From positions 1-7,486 of the forward strand of contig JAJFBJ010000137.1 in the NCBI GenBank assembly GCA_020697375.1: a stretch of 7,486 bases of DNA. Direction: 5' to 3'. This DNA comes from Nitrospira sp. Its GTDB lineage: Bacteria > Nitrospirota > Nitrospiria > Nitrospirales > Nitrospiraceae. The translations under genes were made by a program, and so were the position numbers. The notes under the pieces are model-generated. The model did not search any database. It was given only the letters and a program-made list of their open reading frames with translations, and had not been told where the DNA came from. Position 1 is the first letter of the stretch. Each line of letters begins with the position of its first letter. Below, one piece after another: positions 1 to 6,493 of the stretch.

Positions 1-1
1 C

Positions 2-94
2 CCCATTGATCGGTCGATTGGTTGAAAGATCTGCGGCAAATTGCTCGGCAAGAAATGCCTCCAGGACATGGGCGTCGCTGGGCCGACCGGACAA
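2..94 (-). CDS. Possible 5' end of a gene running off the left edge (tentative)
   Basis: Read on the minus strand, a frame stays open for 31 codons from a TTG at 94-92 to the edge of the window. The start of the translation is LSGRPSDAHVLEAFLAEQF, a composition that looks like ordinary protein. An AGGTGA stretch (98-103 on the plus strand, reversed) lies just upstream of the TTG and could serve as a ribosome binding site. The same frame begins further upstream with a tandem ATG ATG at 136-131, preceded by AGGGAG at a good distance, but a TAA at 97-95 interrupts it after 13 codons. Either translation starts at the TTG after a short leader, or the gene carries a nonsense codon, or nothing is encoded. 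I recognise no family, and the open stretch is short enough to occur by chance. Confidence 0.25.
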   Translation of the reverse strand, partial: MSGRPSDAHVLEAFLAEQFAADLSTNRPING

Positions 95-176
95 TTATTC
101 ACCTAGGGCCTGGTCAGGATCAGAGTGGTCCATCATGTGTGTCGCTCCCTAGATTAGAATTTGAGCATCATTCCCC

Positions 177-205
177 TAAAGTTCGACGGAAACCTTGCCG
201 AATAA
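177..205 (+). promoter_or_regulatory. Sigma-28-like promoter candidate upstream of the PilZ gene
   Basis: TAAAGTTC (177-184) and GCCGAATAA (197-205) resemble the flagellar sigma-28 (FliA) consensus TAAAGTTT-N11-GCCGATAA. The spacer here is 12 rather than 11, and the -10 box has one extra A. Transcription starting some 10 bases downstream would give a leader of about 35 to 40 bases before the ATG at 251. The family consensus is established knowledge; its use here is inference. Confidence 0.33.
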
Positions 206-237
206 GCCTGCAAGCCCTCAGGAACGAGGGTGATGGC

Positions 238-244
238 AAGGAGG
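238..244 (+). promoter_or_regulatory. Ribosome binding site that decides the PilZ start
   Basis: AAGGAGG is a full Shine-Dalgarno match, six bases before the ATG at 251. It selects that ATG over the in-frame GTG (230) and ATG (233), which lie upstream of or against this site. Confidence 0.85.
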
Positions 245-250
245 CCTTTC

Positions 251-613
251 ATGGACACGGATCTTCGGTCATCCACACGAGCAGCAGTCACCTATGCAGT
301 CCGACTTTCGAGCGACTCGATGACCGGAGAAGGAACCGTCGTCAACCTTTCCGTACCGGGCTGCGCGATTGAAACCGACCTTCCAGTTCAGCCTGGAGAA
401 TATCTCGAACTGCTGATGATGGCGCCCGACCAAGCCCGGCCTCTCGCCGTGGAGCTCGCCAAGGTTCGGTGGACCACGCAACACAAGGTGGGCATCGAAT
501 TCATTCGAGTACGACGAGATGACCAAAGCCGGATCCAGCGTCTGATCGGCCCCTTGCTCAATGAATCGGTCGCTGGAATTGATACCGATAGGCGGGAACT
601 GGCTGCCGCATAA
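251..613 (+). CDS. PilZ domain protein, probable c-di-GMP receptor
   Basis: This is a 120-residue protein made almost entirely of one PilZ domain, a beta-barrel that binds cyclic di-GMP and relays its level to motility, adhesion or polysaccharide output. Both parts of the ligand signature are visible with the ATG at 251 as residue 1: RxxxR at R6-S-S-T-R10, and (D/N)xSxxG at N32-L-S-V-P-G37. The remainder (WTTQHKVGIEFIRV) matches the later strands of the barrel, including the typical GIEF strand. No output domain is fused, so it would act by binding a partner. It is a cytosolic protein without signal peptide or membrane segment. The gene stands alone on the plus strand and converges on the DUF3422 gene. 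The intact motifs argue for real ligand binding; the partner cannot be told from the sequence. Confidence 0.88.
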   Translation: MDTDLRSSTRAAVTYAVRLSSDSMTGEGTVVNLSVPGCAIETDLPVQPGEYLELLMMAPDQARPLAVELAKVRWTTQHKVGIEFIRVRRDDQSRIQRLIGPLLNESVAGIDTDRRELAAA

Positions 614-725
614 CCACAGACTTTTCTGCTGGGCGAGTCGCGGACTGCTTGTCATTCATCATCTGGAACCGCCGCCAGGAGGCTGCAGAGTTGGGCACGG
701 ACGAGGAGCACATACGATCGAAGCT

Positions 726-2114
726 CTAACGGCCCGCGTCATCCTTCGTCTGGTTTGCCATTCGCTTCCTGATGATTTTCCGTCCTACGGTCATCAGGGC
801 AAAGGAAATGCCGAACGCGATTGGGACGAAAATCGCCGTCGCCACGTTCGCATTCTTCACCCACCCCATTTCATAGCAGGCTTTGATGACGTAACTCCCC
901 AGCCCCGTCAGGTAATACGTGATTACGATGACGGATAGGCTTTCGACAGTGCGCTGCAGAATGGCCTGGGCACGAGTGGTGGAATCCACGCTGATCAGAA
1001 GTTTCATGTTCTGATCCTGCAATTCGATGTTCTGCTCCTGCAACCTCAATTCGATATGGGTCCGGAGCACAGCCACCGTCGCCTCAAAATCCTTCTCCAT
1101 GGCATCGATCCGGCGAAGCAGCTGCTGATAGCCGTCCGTCACGCCCGTAATTTTCCAACTCACATACTCCGAGAGTTGACGAAGCGGCGCATAGGGCCGT
1201 TCCTGCAGAGCAGCCAGATTGCTCTGAACGATACGGTCATAGGGTACCGAGGCAGAAAGCCGATAGCGCATCGATTCCGCCAACCGACTGACTTGAAGCA
1301 GATCCTGAGTCAACACTGTCAGCCACTTTTGCATGGTCGGCGGCGCAGTCCCCCCGAGCTGTTCAATCAGCACCGCCCGTTGGTACAGATGGCGCTGCTC
1401 GTAGTCATGGATTTGGTCGACGGCTCGGGAGAACGCCTTCATCGGCAACATGACCAAATGGTAGTAGTTTTCGATCGCGACGATCGTATCGGCGATTTTG
1501 GCGACTTGTTGCCGGAGCGACTGCTCCGATGTGGAGCAGATCAGATATCGTTCCCGGTCAAACTCATCGGGAGTGAAACTGGTCACTGCGACGATATCGT
1601 CCCCCAAGATACGGCTGCCATAGACCATCGCGCCAGGAAGCCGGGCAGGAAGCTCGTGCTCGAGGGGCAGCTCGTGCGGCAAGAACAGCATGTCGAGGGC
1701 ATTCACGCGCAGGCCAAGCGGACAGAGTGGCATGAGATAGTCGGGAAATGTAATGGGCCCGAAGTCGAGTGGGCTCATGGCATCGCTTACGACATGCCAC
1801 ACCTGGTAACTATAATATTCGGTATGCGCTTCCCAGACGACGATCAGCCGGTCACCATTAGAGGCGACCTTGAATCCATAACCGAACTTCTCGTCGATGG
1901 CGCCTTCGGAAATATCGAGGGCCTGAAGCAGATGTTGAAACTCCCGGCGGCTATTGGGTCGCTCCACCGGAGGATTAGCCATCCGGTAGGCGACATGATG
2001 AATGTGCGCCGGAACCCCAAGCCACCGCGGAAGGTATTGCTTGGTGGACTGATGGATGCGATTCAAAAATCCCGACGGGCGGCCATCAGTTCCTGATGGA
2101 ACGACAGGGTCCAT
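726..2114 (-). CDS. DUF3422 family membrane-anchored protein
   Basis: This 462-residue protein belongs to DUF3422, a family of uncharacterised membrane-anchored proteins. Family hallmarks are the WEAHTEYYSY stretch (94-103), the KIADTIVAIENYYHLVMLP region (206-224), a long coiled-coil middle part (about 265-385), and the block QRTVESLSVIVITYYLTGL (387-405), close to the family's QQTVEGLSVVAITYY. Two transmembrane helices follow (about 391-412 and 424-443), with a basic tail (RKIIRKRM), so the bulk of the protein probably faces the cytosol with a C-terminal hairpin anchor. No enzymatic motif is visible and the function is unknown. A seven-residue unit is duplicated just before the membrane block (358-364 and 365-371). 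The start at 2114 has only a modest upstream signal: AAGGGG lies 12 bases away, with a weaker GGA nearer. The stop faces the PilZ gene. Confidence 0.85.
   Translation of the reverse strand: MDPVVPSGTDGRPSGFLNRIHQSTKQYLPRWLGVPAHIHHVAYRMANPPVERPNSRREFQHLLQALDISEGAIDEKFGYGFKVASNGDRLIVVWEAHTEYYSYQVWHVVSDAMSPLDFGPITFPDYLMPLCPLGLRVNALDMLFLPHELPLEHELPARLPGAMVYGSRILGDDIVAVTSFTPDEFDRERYLICSTSEQSLRQQVAKIADTIVAIENYYHLVMLPMKAFSRAVDQIHDYEQRHLYQRAVLIEQLGGTAPPTMQKWLTVLTQDLLQVSRLAESMRYRLSASVPYDRIVQSNLAALQERPYAPLRQLSEYVSWKITGVTDGYQQLLRRIDAMEKDFEATVAVLRTHIELRLQEQNIELQDQNMKLLISVDSTTRAQAILQRTVESLSVIVITYYLTGLGSYVIKACYEMGWVKNANVATAIFVPIAFGISFALMTVGRKIIRKRMANQTKDDAGR
1002..1043 (-). repeat. Tandem 21-bp repeat encoding a duplicated heptad
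   Basis: Units 1002-1022 and 1023-1043 match at 18 of 21 bases. On the minus strand they encode LQEQNIE and LQDQNMK, in phase with the coiled coil of the DUF3422 protein. The DNA-level similarity points to a fairly recent in-frame duplication rather than protein-level convergence. Confidence 0.8.
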
Positions 2115-2238
2115 TATGCCGTCCAGCCCCTTGATATCGGGGGCTTACTCCCGAAGGTGTCCCTCAACGAACGCCTTCCTCGCGCGTAGCCAAGCCGGCC
2201 TGTCCACGATGCCGCTACGGCAAGGACCACGTGCAGCA

Positions 2239-2403
2239 TTATTCATCTTCCTCTTCGATGTCTTCAATGCCTTCGTAGCTCACGTCTCCTTCGTGAATGG
2301 ACGCGGCCATCTTCTCACAGGCCGACTCAATAATCTCTTCAGCCTCCTCGGGGGAGTCGGCGGAAATGAGAAACTTCACGGTAATCCCAAAGCGCTGGTT
2401 CAC
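2239..2403 (-). CDS. Acidic 54-residue protein of unknown function
   Basis: A short gene with a GTG start encodes 54 residues that begin MNQRFGITVKFLISADSPEE. AAGGAG at 2411-2416 (reversed) sits seven bases before the GTG, a strong ribosome binding site that makes the call credible despite its length. The protein has 17 acidic and 3 basic residues. The likely order is a beta strand (FGITVKFLISA, 5-15), an amphipathic helix (SPEEAEEIIESACEKMAAS, 17-35), a short strand around VSYEGI, and an acidic tail ending in EDIEEEDE. There is one cysteine (C29) and no signal peptide or membrane segment, so it is probably cytosolic. I do not recognise the family. It lies between the DUF3422 and Pal genes on the same strand, but more than 100 bases from each, so it may form its own unit. 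No clear terminator follows; only a weak five-pair hairpin (2210-2222) lies downstream. Confidence 0.75.
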   Translation of the reverse strand: MNQRFGITVKFLISADSPEEAEEIIESACEKMAASIHEGDVSYEGIEDIEEEDE

Positions 2404-2410
2404 AATTACT

Positions 2411-2416
2411 CTCCTT
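2411..2416 (-). promoter_or_regulatory. Ribosome binding site selecting a GTG start
   Basis: AAGGAG on the minus strand lies seven bases before the GTG at 2403. No ATG is available at a comparable position, so this site fixes the non-ATG start of the small acidic protein. Confidence 0.75.
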
Positions 2417-2656
2417 CGTACGAAATGAGCATCGAAAGGTCTGTTACCTGCTGTCGCTCAGATACCATAAGCTCGCGCGCGTTGTCACCTCATGTAAAGG
2501 GAAGATATGAGCGGTTGCCGGTCCATCTCCCAAGAAACCGCTTTACCGCCGGCCACAGGGTAGCCTTTCGCAGTTCTCAGGGAGGTGTCGAAAGCGGAAT
2601 GGGGAAAGCTGCGGCAGGTGGGACGCACGCCCAGGGCCGTTGACAGGATAACCTTT

Positions 2657-2690
2657 TCCCCGGCGCCACCTCACGGGATTGCGCCGGGGA
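2657..2690 (-). terminator. Strong GC-rich hairpin after the Pal gene
   Basis: A perfect ten-pair stem, TCCCCGGCGC (2657-2666) against GCGCCGGGGA (2681-2690), encloses a 14-base loop. It starts eight bases past the Pal stop codon. On the minus strand it is followed by AAAGGTT rather than a run of T, so it is not a textbook intrinsic terminator. It may end transcription less directly or protect the 3' end of the message. Confidence 0.55.
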
Positions 2691-2697
2691 GGCTGAG

Positions 2698-3405
2698 CTA
2701 TTTGCGCAGCAGCATATGGCCGCGCCGGTTCTGCCGGTAACACTCTTCGTCGTGGTCGGCACAGAATGGACGATCCTTTCCATAGGATACGATCGCCACC
2801 TGATTGGGGCTTACCCCCAGATCGACCAGAAAACTCTTGGCTGCCTTGGCCCGTTTCTCCCCGAGTACGAGATTGTAGTCGTGGGTACCCCGTTCATCAC
2901 AATGTCCGGAAATCTTGAGGAGTGATTTGGGGTTATCCTTCAACCAGCTCGCGTTGGCCGTGAGCGACGCGACCCCATCGTGATCGGAGACGTTGTAGCG
3001 GTCATACTTGTAGAACACATCTTTGAGGCCGGCTTCCATCGCTGCCGCCTCTTCCCGTCGAATTTCAGCGTGCCATTTCTGGTCTCGATCAACCGGCAAC
3101 AACATGCCGCCCATGCCGCTCCGGCTGAGCCGCTCTTCTCCGGCGATCCGACCATCCACCACAGGTGAAAAGCCCCGCAGAGAGCCCCCCTCGGACTCAG
3201 ACAGGGGGTTTTGGCGACTGAGAGAGGGATACTTTCCCTCGCGCTGACCTTCTCCCGCTGCATAACCGTCCGAACGGTCATCTTCCGAAACGGCCACATC
3301 CTCCGATCCCGAGTGAAACCACTTCATGCTGCTGCATCCGGGTACCGTTAACAATACGACAGCCATTCCTCCCACGGCCACTTGCGACGCGCCAAAGTAC
3401 TTCAT
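2698..3405 (-). CDS. Pal-type OmpA-family peptidoglycan-associated lipoprotein
   Basis: This 235-residue lipoprotein would anchor the outer membrane to the cell wall. The N-terminus is a lipoprotein signal with lipobox VPGC, placing the lipidated cysteine at C24. A charged, low-complexity linker (about 25-125) precedes the OmpA/Pal domain (about 128-232). Domain hallmarks are GHCDERGTHDYN (167-178), the helix LGEKRAKAAKSFL (181-193), IVSYGKDRP (205-213) and NRRGH (226-230); these contain the conserved Asp and Arg positions that hold the peptide stem in this family. C215 and C222 flank the last loop and may form a disulfide. The start is supported by AAGGAG at 3413-3418 (reversed), seven bases upstream. 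The TolA, TolB, TolQ and TolR genes that often accompany pal are absent, so it could be a paralogue rather than the main Pal. The linker is longer than in E. coli Pal (173 residues in total). Confidence 0.88.
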   Translation of the reverse strand: MKYFGASQVAVGGMAVVLLTVPGCSSMKWFHSGSEDVAVSEDDRSDGYAAGEGQREGKYPSLSRQNPLSESEGGSLRGFSPVVDGRIAGEERLSRSGMGGMLLPVDRDQKWHAEIRREEAAAMEAGLKDVFYKYDRYNVSDHDGVASLTANASWLKDNPKSLLKISGHCDERGTHDYNLVLGEKRAKAAKSFLVDLGVSPNQVAIVSYGKDRPFCADHDEECYRQNRRGHMLLRK

Positions 3406-3449
3406 GAACCAGCTCCTTCACGCTTGGTGTGACTTTATCTGACATCACA

Positions 3450-3455
3450 ACTATA
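3450..3455 (-). promoter_or_regulatory. Possible -10 box of the Pal gene
   Basis: TATAGT on the minus strand, one mismatch from TATAAT, lies about 45 bases before the Pal start, implying a leader near 40 bases. No good -35 hexamer is found 16 to 18 bases upstream, so the call is weak. Confidence 0.28.
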
Positions 3456-3627
3456 GCATTCAGGCTGCGCCACCTAGGTTCGTGGGATTAAACCGATCGC
3501 CCGCAATGATTTCCATGAGTTATGAACATTCCCGTCTGCCTGAGCGCAGACTGACCCCTCGCATCGCACTAAGAGGGTTCATGAAAAGAGCACTATGTCG
3601 GATGGTAGTCGGAAAACGTGGGCGCGC

Positions 3628-5040
3628 TTATGGGGTGACGGACTTTTGCGATTGGGTCGCGGCGTGGGCTTTCATGATCTCTGATTGGAGACAACGTGCG
3701 ACCGCGGCATTGGCATGCGGCGTGTAGTGCCAGCCGGTGGTAAATCGATCGCCGCTTGCAACGGCCTCCAAGCAGGGCGTGAGATCAACAAACTCCACGC
3801 CGGCTTCCCGCGCTACGCGTCTCCCAAGGAGGTCGCGTTCTGCAAGCGTTCCGAATGGCTGTTGGAATTCATGGTACTCAGGCAAAAAGACGACTATTGG
3901 AAGAGACTCTTCCGCCTGCGCAGTACGGACAAATGATGTAAATATTGCTTCGTTGACCTTTCGGACATCGTCATCTAGTGCATAGCTGGATGAAAGCGGG
4001 CTGAATTGCCAGGAAATCGCGAACCTGAAGAAATAGGAATATTGATACAGATGCCACTCCCAGTCGACTGCTTGATACATGCTGTCAGATTGAATGAAGG
4101 GCAAATCTCCAATTGTTGACGTCGAATAAATATGCTCCTGAGAAGGCAGCGGGACGTTGACAAGAGTCAATTCTTCGGCCGCCAACGAGAACCGGGGCTT
4201 GGCTCCGGGAACAGCGGCGCCTGGAAAACCAATCCAATAATAGACCATTCCACTTCGCACCAAGTCGTGACTAATGAAACTCAAAATGACGATATCGGGA
4301 CGCCAATCCCGCACATCTCGAAGATACCGCGCATAAGCTTGATCAATCCCGTACGCAGGGACTCCAAAATTGAGCACCTGCACGCCAGGGCCCATCAAGG
4401 TTTCCAACCGATGCCCCCAAGTATCTTCAAAGCTCACGTCCTGACCAAACGTATACGAATCTCCAAGGATGGCGATGCGCAGAGCGGCTGGTTGCTCCCG
4501 TAACGAGGCTCCGCTTCGAAGGGTTCGCAGTCCATCTGCGCTGCTCACATACGTTTCGCCATGCGGCCCCGCTCCGCTTCGATTGGGACCTACCGTCCAG
4601 CCCAGCGCGTCATCAGCGGTAAAGACTCCATATTCACGAGAAGCCTGCTCCCAGATAGAGCGGCGGTGAGTCAGTACTCGCGGCCACTCCCTGGGTAATA
4701 AAACGGTGTTAGCCAGGAACGGTCCCTCTGGGGTCTCTTCGGCGAGCACTCGCACGATAACCTCTCCACTTAAAAAGCACAGGGCAATACCGATGAACCC
4801 CATCGACAGGATAAATCGGAATTCCTTCGAGCCGGTTCGGCGCGAATGTCGATAGTGGTAGAGGAGGGAGACGCTTGCGAGGGCGAGGAGGCCGACAAGA
4901 ATGATTATAGCCACCCATGCCCCGATGGCAGAGGAGAGCGTCGCCCAGTGCCCTTGAAGACGATAGAATAGGACGATGAGGCTAAAAAACGACCCCGCGA
5001 GCAGATAGAGCGCACCAACAGCGGATATCCTCGAGACCAT
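3628..5040 (-). CDS. Membrane-anchored SGNH/GDSL hydrolase-family protein
   Basis: The 470-residue product has three probable transmembrane helices (about 5-26, 35-63 and 76-99), then a large domain of SGNH/GDSL type that is likely on the periplasmic side. Block I is ILGDSYTFGQ (191-200) with nucleophile S195; block II is NFGVPAYG (224-231) with the oxyanion glycine G226. Block III, where Asn is expected, reads SFISHDL (254-260), with His258 at that place. The C-terminal His block reads GWHYTPHANA (436-445), probably H438, and the usual Asp two or three residues before it is not there. A SSADGLR stretch (166-172) resembles one often found before this domain in polysaccharide loci. Relatives remove or transfer acetyl groups on surface glycans; with blocks III and V altered, activity is uncertain. 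The start has only a weak ribosome binding site, but the first helix begins right after it. It is divergent from the glycosyltransferase gene. Confidence 0.78.
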   Translation of the reverse strand: MVSRISAVGALYLLAGSFFSLIVLFYRLQGHWATLSSAIGAWVAIIILVGLLALASVSLLYHYRHSRRTGSKEFRFILSMGFIGIALCFLSGEVIVRVLAEETPEGPFLANTVLLPREWPRVLTHRRSIWEQASREYGVFTADDALGWTVGPNRSGAGPHGETYVSSADGLRTLRSGASLREQPAALRIAILGDSYTFGQDVSFEDTWGHRLETLMGPGVQVLNFGVPAYGIDQAYARYLRDVRDWRPDIVILSFISHDLVRSGMVYYWIGFPGAAVPGAKPRFSLAAEELTLVNVPLPSQEHIYSTSTIGDLPFIQSDSMYQAVDWEWHLYQYSYFFRFAISWQFSPLSSSYALDDDVRKVNEAIFTSFVRTAQAEESLPIVVFLPEYHEFQQPFGTLAERDLLGRRVAREAGVEFVDLTPCLEAVASGDRFTTGWHYTPHANAAVARCLQSEIMKAHAATQSQKSVTP

Positions 5041-5104
5041 GCTCTATGCATACCAAATTGCCTAGGAAATGAAAAAGAGGTGCGTCTTTCTTCCATATTC
5101 TTGA

Positions 5105-5133
5105 TTGATAGCTTGTTGACGGATCTATATGAT
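5105..5133 (+). promoter_or_regulatory. Sigma-70 promoter candidate for the glycosyltransferase gene
   Basis: TTGATA (5105-5110) and TATGAT (5128-5133) are each one mismatch from consensus, with an ideal 17-base spacer. Transcription would begin near 5140, giving a leader of about 265 bases before the ATG at 5405, long for a bacterial gene. Confidence 0.5.
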
Positions 5134-5267
5134 CTCACTCAGTGCAGTCAAATCCATACACTATATTCGTAGTCGCTTGGTTGTGAGAAAGGCGGCTTCT
5201 CTGCAGGAATCTCACCTTAAACGGACAGCAGAGTGTGACGCCAAAGAGATTTACTACGGAGGTCCGA

Positions 5268-5297
5268 ATGATTCTGAATCGCGCAGCTGGTTCATAG
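5268..5297 (+). CDS. Possible nine-codon leader ORF
   Basis: GGAGGT (5258-5263) is a strong Shine-Dalgarno match, four bases before an ATG that opens the frame MILNRAAGS and stops at TAG (5295-5297). It lies inside the putative leader of the glycosyltransferase mRNA. It could be a regulatory leader peptide, the remnant of a lost gene or chance; no run of one residue or obvious attenuator structure supports a specific mechanism. Confidence 0.25.
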   Translation: MILNRAAGS

Positions 5298-5404
5298 GGA
5301 GGAGTAGTTTTACAACCGGTAGAAGGTTCAGCCACATGTGGTAATCTTTTTCGAGACGTTTCAATTTGCGCCTCGATTCGGGTCACCTTTAAAAGGCGGA
5401 ACAC

Positions 5405-6418
5405 ATGGACGTTCCCGTACTGCTCATTATTTTTAATAAGCCAGATACGACGGAACAAGTATTTCAAGCAATTGCTCGGGCTAAACCGCGACAGCTATTT
5501 ATTGCGGCGGATGGCCCAAGGAGGGGTCGGCCTGGGGAGGCTGAACGATGTGCACTTACCCGAGCAATAGTGCAAAAGATCGATTGGCCTTGCGAGGTTA
5601 AACAAAAATTTTCTGAGGTCAATCTGGGGTGTGGCAGACATCCGGCCAGTGCCATCACCTGGACGTTTGAACACGTCGATCGAGCGATTATTCTGGAGGA
5701 TGATTGTGTACCGCATGAAACATTTTTTCGTTATTGCGGCGAACTCCTTGAGAAATTCTCCAACAACACGCAAATCATGCATATTGGCGGCAACAATTTT
5801 CTCATGGGCAAGAAGCTTACGAAGGATAGTTACTTCTTCTCGTATCACATTCTATGTTCGGGCGGTTGGGCCACCTGGGGGAGAGCCTGGAAAGACTATG
5901 ATATTAATGTAGGTCAGTGGCCCGCAATTCGTGACAGCAATTTATTGCAAGAAGTCATGGAGCATCCCGCGGCGATCGCTCATCTGCGAGATACGTTTGA
6001 TCGGCTCCATATCGCTACAGAAGACATCGATGTATGGGATTACCAGTGGTCACTCCTGTGCTGGACAAAGAGGGCTCTTGCCATTCTGCCATCATCGACC
6101 TTGGTGTCGAACATTGGATTCGGTCATCCACATGCCACGCATACCTCGTGCGCCTCTGATAGTCTCGCCATCCTGACGGGCTGGCTGAAAATGAAAGCGA
6201 TGAAATTCCCTTTGCGTCATCCCCTTGAGATTAAGAGACATACCGAGGCTGATAGATTTATCACCGGTAATGTTCTCGTGCCTTGCCGGGAACGTCCAAA
6301 GGGGATTCGTGCCCTGCTAAAGAAAGCCTCCATAGAATTTTTTCAATCGCGGCCTTCCCTGCGCAGCCCTAGGGCGTTCTCCAAGCGTCTTTGTCGAATC
6401 ATGCAGGCGTGGTTTTGA
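5405..6418 (+). CDS. GT-A fold (family 2-like) glycosyltransferase
   Basis: The 337-residue protein has the look of a nucleotide-sugar glycosyltransferase acting on cytosolic, lipid-linked glycan intermediates. The N-terminus PVLLIIFNKPDTTEQVFQAI (4-23) is the first strand and helix of the GT-A fold. FIAADGP (32-38) gives the nucleotide-binding Asp, and IILEDDC (95-101) supplies the DxD-like acidic motif for metal and sugar phosphate. Further family stretches are NLGCG (73-77), GGWATWGRAW (153-162), WDYQW (211-215) and VSNIGFGHPHATHT (234-247). No membrane segment is present. Related proteins, some annotated as HlpA-like or as nucleotide-diphospho-sugar transferases, occur in capsule and O-antigen loci. 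AAGG (5393-5396) eight bases before the ATG supports the start. Donor and acceptor cannot be read from the sequence. The gene converges on the methyltransferase gene with a 75-base gap. Confidence 0.83.
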   Translation: MDVPVLLIIFNKPDTTEQVFQAIARAKPRQLFIAADGPRRGRPGEAERCALTRAIVQKIDWPCEVKQKFSEVNLGCGRHPASAITWTFEHVDRAIILEDDCVPHETFFRYCGELLEKFSNNTQIMHIGGNNFLMGKKLTKDSYFFSYHILCSGGWATWGRAWKDYDINVGQWPAIRDSNLLQEVMEHPAAIAHLRDTFDRLHIATEDIDVWDYQWSLLCWTKRALAILPSSTLVSNIGFGHPHATHTSCASDSLAILTGWLKMKAMKFPLRHPLEIKRHTEADRFITGNVLVPCRERPKGIRALLKKASIEFFQSRPSLRSPRAFSKRLCRIMQAWF

Positions 6419-6493
6419 TAATTTCGAGCCGTAACGTCCGACGCGGATTGCTTGCCAGGAAAACGCCTGAATATACCTTACGCCTGCAGCGCA

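Larger units (their letters stand above)
2404..2697. other. Intergenic region without a convincing gene
   Basis: These 294 bases separate the small acidic protein gene from the Pal gene, both on the minus strand. They hold the ribosome binding site of the former at one end and the hairpin after Pal at the other. Short open frames exist on both strands but have unnatural compositions (proline- and arginine-rich) and no ribosome binding sites. I see no tRNA, repeat family or clear promoter here. Confidence 0.6.
5041..5404. other. Divergent intergenic region, AT-richer than the left part
   Basis: These 364 bases separate the starts of the SGNH gene (minus) and the glycosyltransferase gene (plus). 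They contain a good plus-strand promoter candidate, a nine-codon leader ORF and the glycosyltransferase ribosome binding site. No longer frame in it has a usable start signal or a recognisable product. I see no RNA gene or riboswitch that I can name. Confidence 0.65.

Noticed and set aside
22..372. Plus-strand open frame of 116 codons before and into the PilZ gene.
   Set aside because: It overlaps the PilZ gene in another frame, has a composition unlike real proteins and no ribosome binding site at its start.
1056..2096. Plus-strand open frame of 346 codons opposite the DUF3422 gene.
   Set aside because: It is the antisense of a gene with clear family motifs; its own translation (His- and Arg-rich) has no recognisable domain.
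2122..2145. Hairpin AGCCCC / GGGGCT just upstream of the DUF3422 start, covering a weak AAGGGG.
   Set aside because: Only six pairs with a nine-base loop, and the AAGGGG lies too far (12 bases) from the ATG to claim translational control.
2056..2643. Plus-strand open frame of 195 codons across the small acidic protein gene.
   Set aside because: No start signal or family resemblance, and it runs antisense to the small gene, which has a strong ribosome binding site.
3534..3551. Six-pair hairpin GTCTGC / GCAGAC downstream of the SGNH gene.
   Set aside because: Short stem, nearly 80 bases past the stop codon and no T-run; not enough for a terminator.
5129..5344. Plus-strand 71-codon frame in the divergent intergenic region.
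   Set aside because: Its ATG lies inside the putative -10 box, there is no ribosome binding site and the product resembles nothing I know.
5135..5467. Minus-strand 110-codon frame crossing the intergenic region and the start of the glycosyltransferase gene.
   Set aside because: It begins with a TTG inside a well-supported gene on the other strand, lacks a ribosome binding site and shows no domain.
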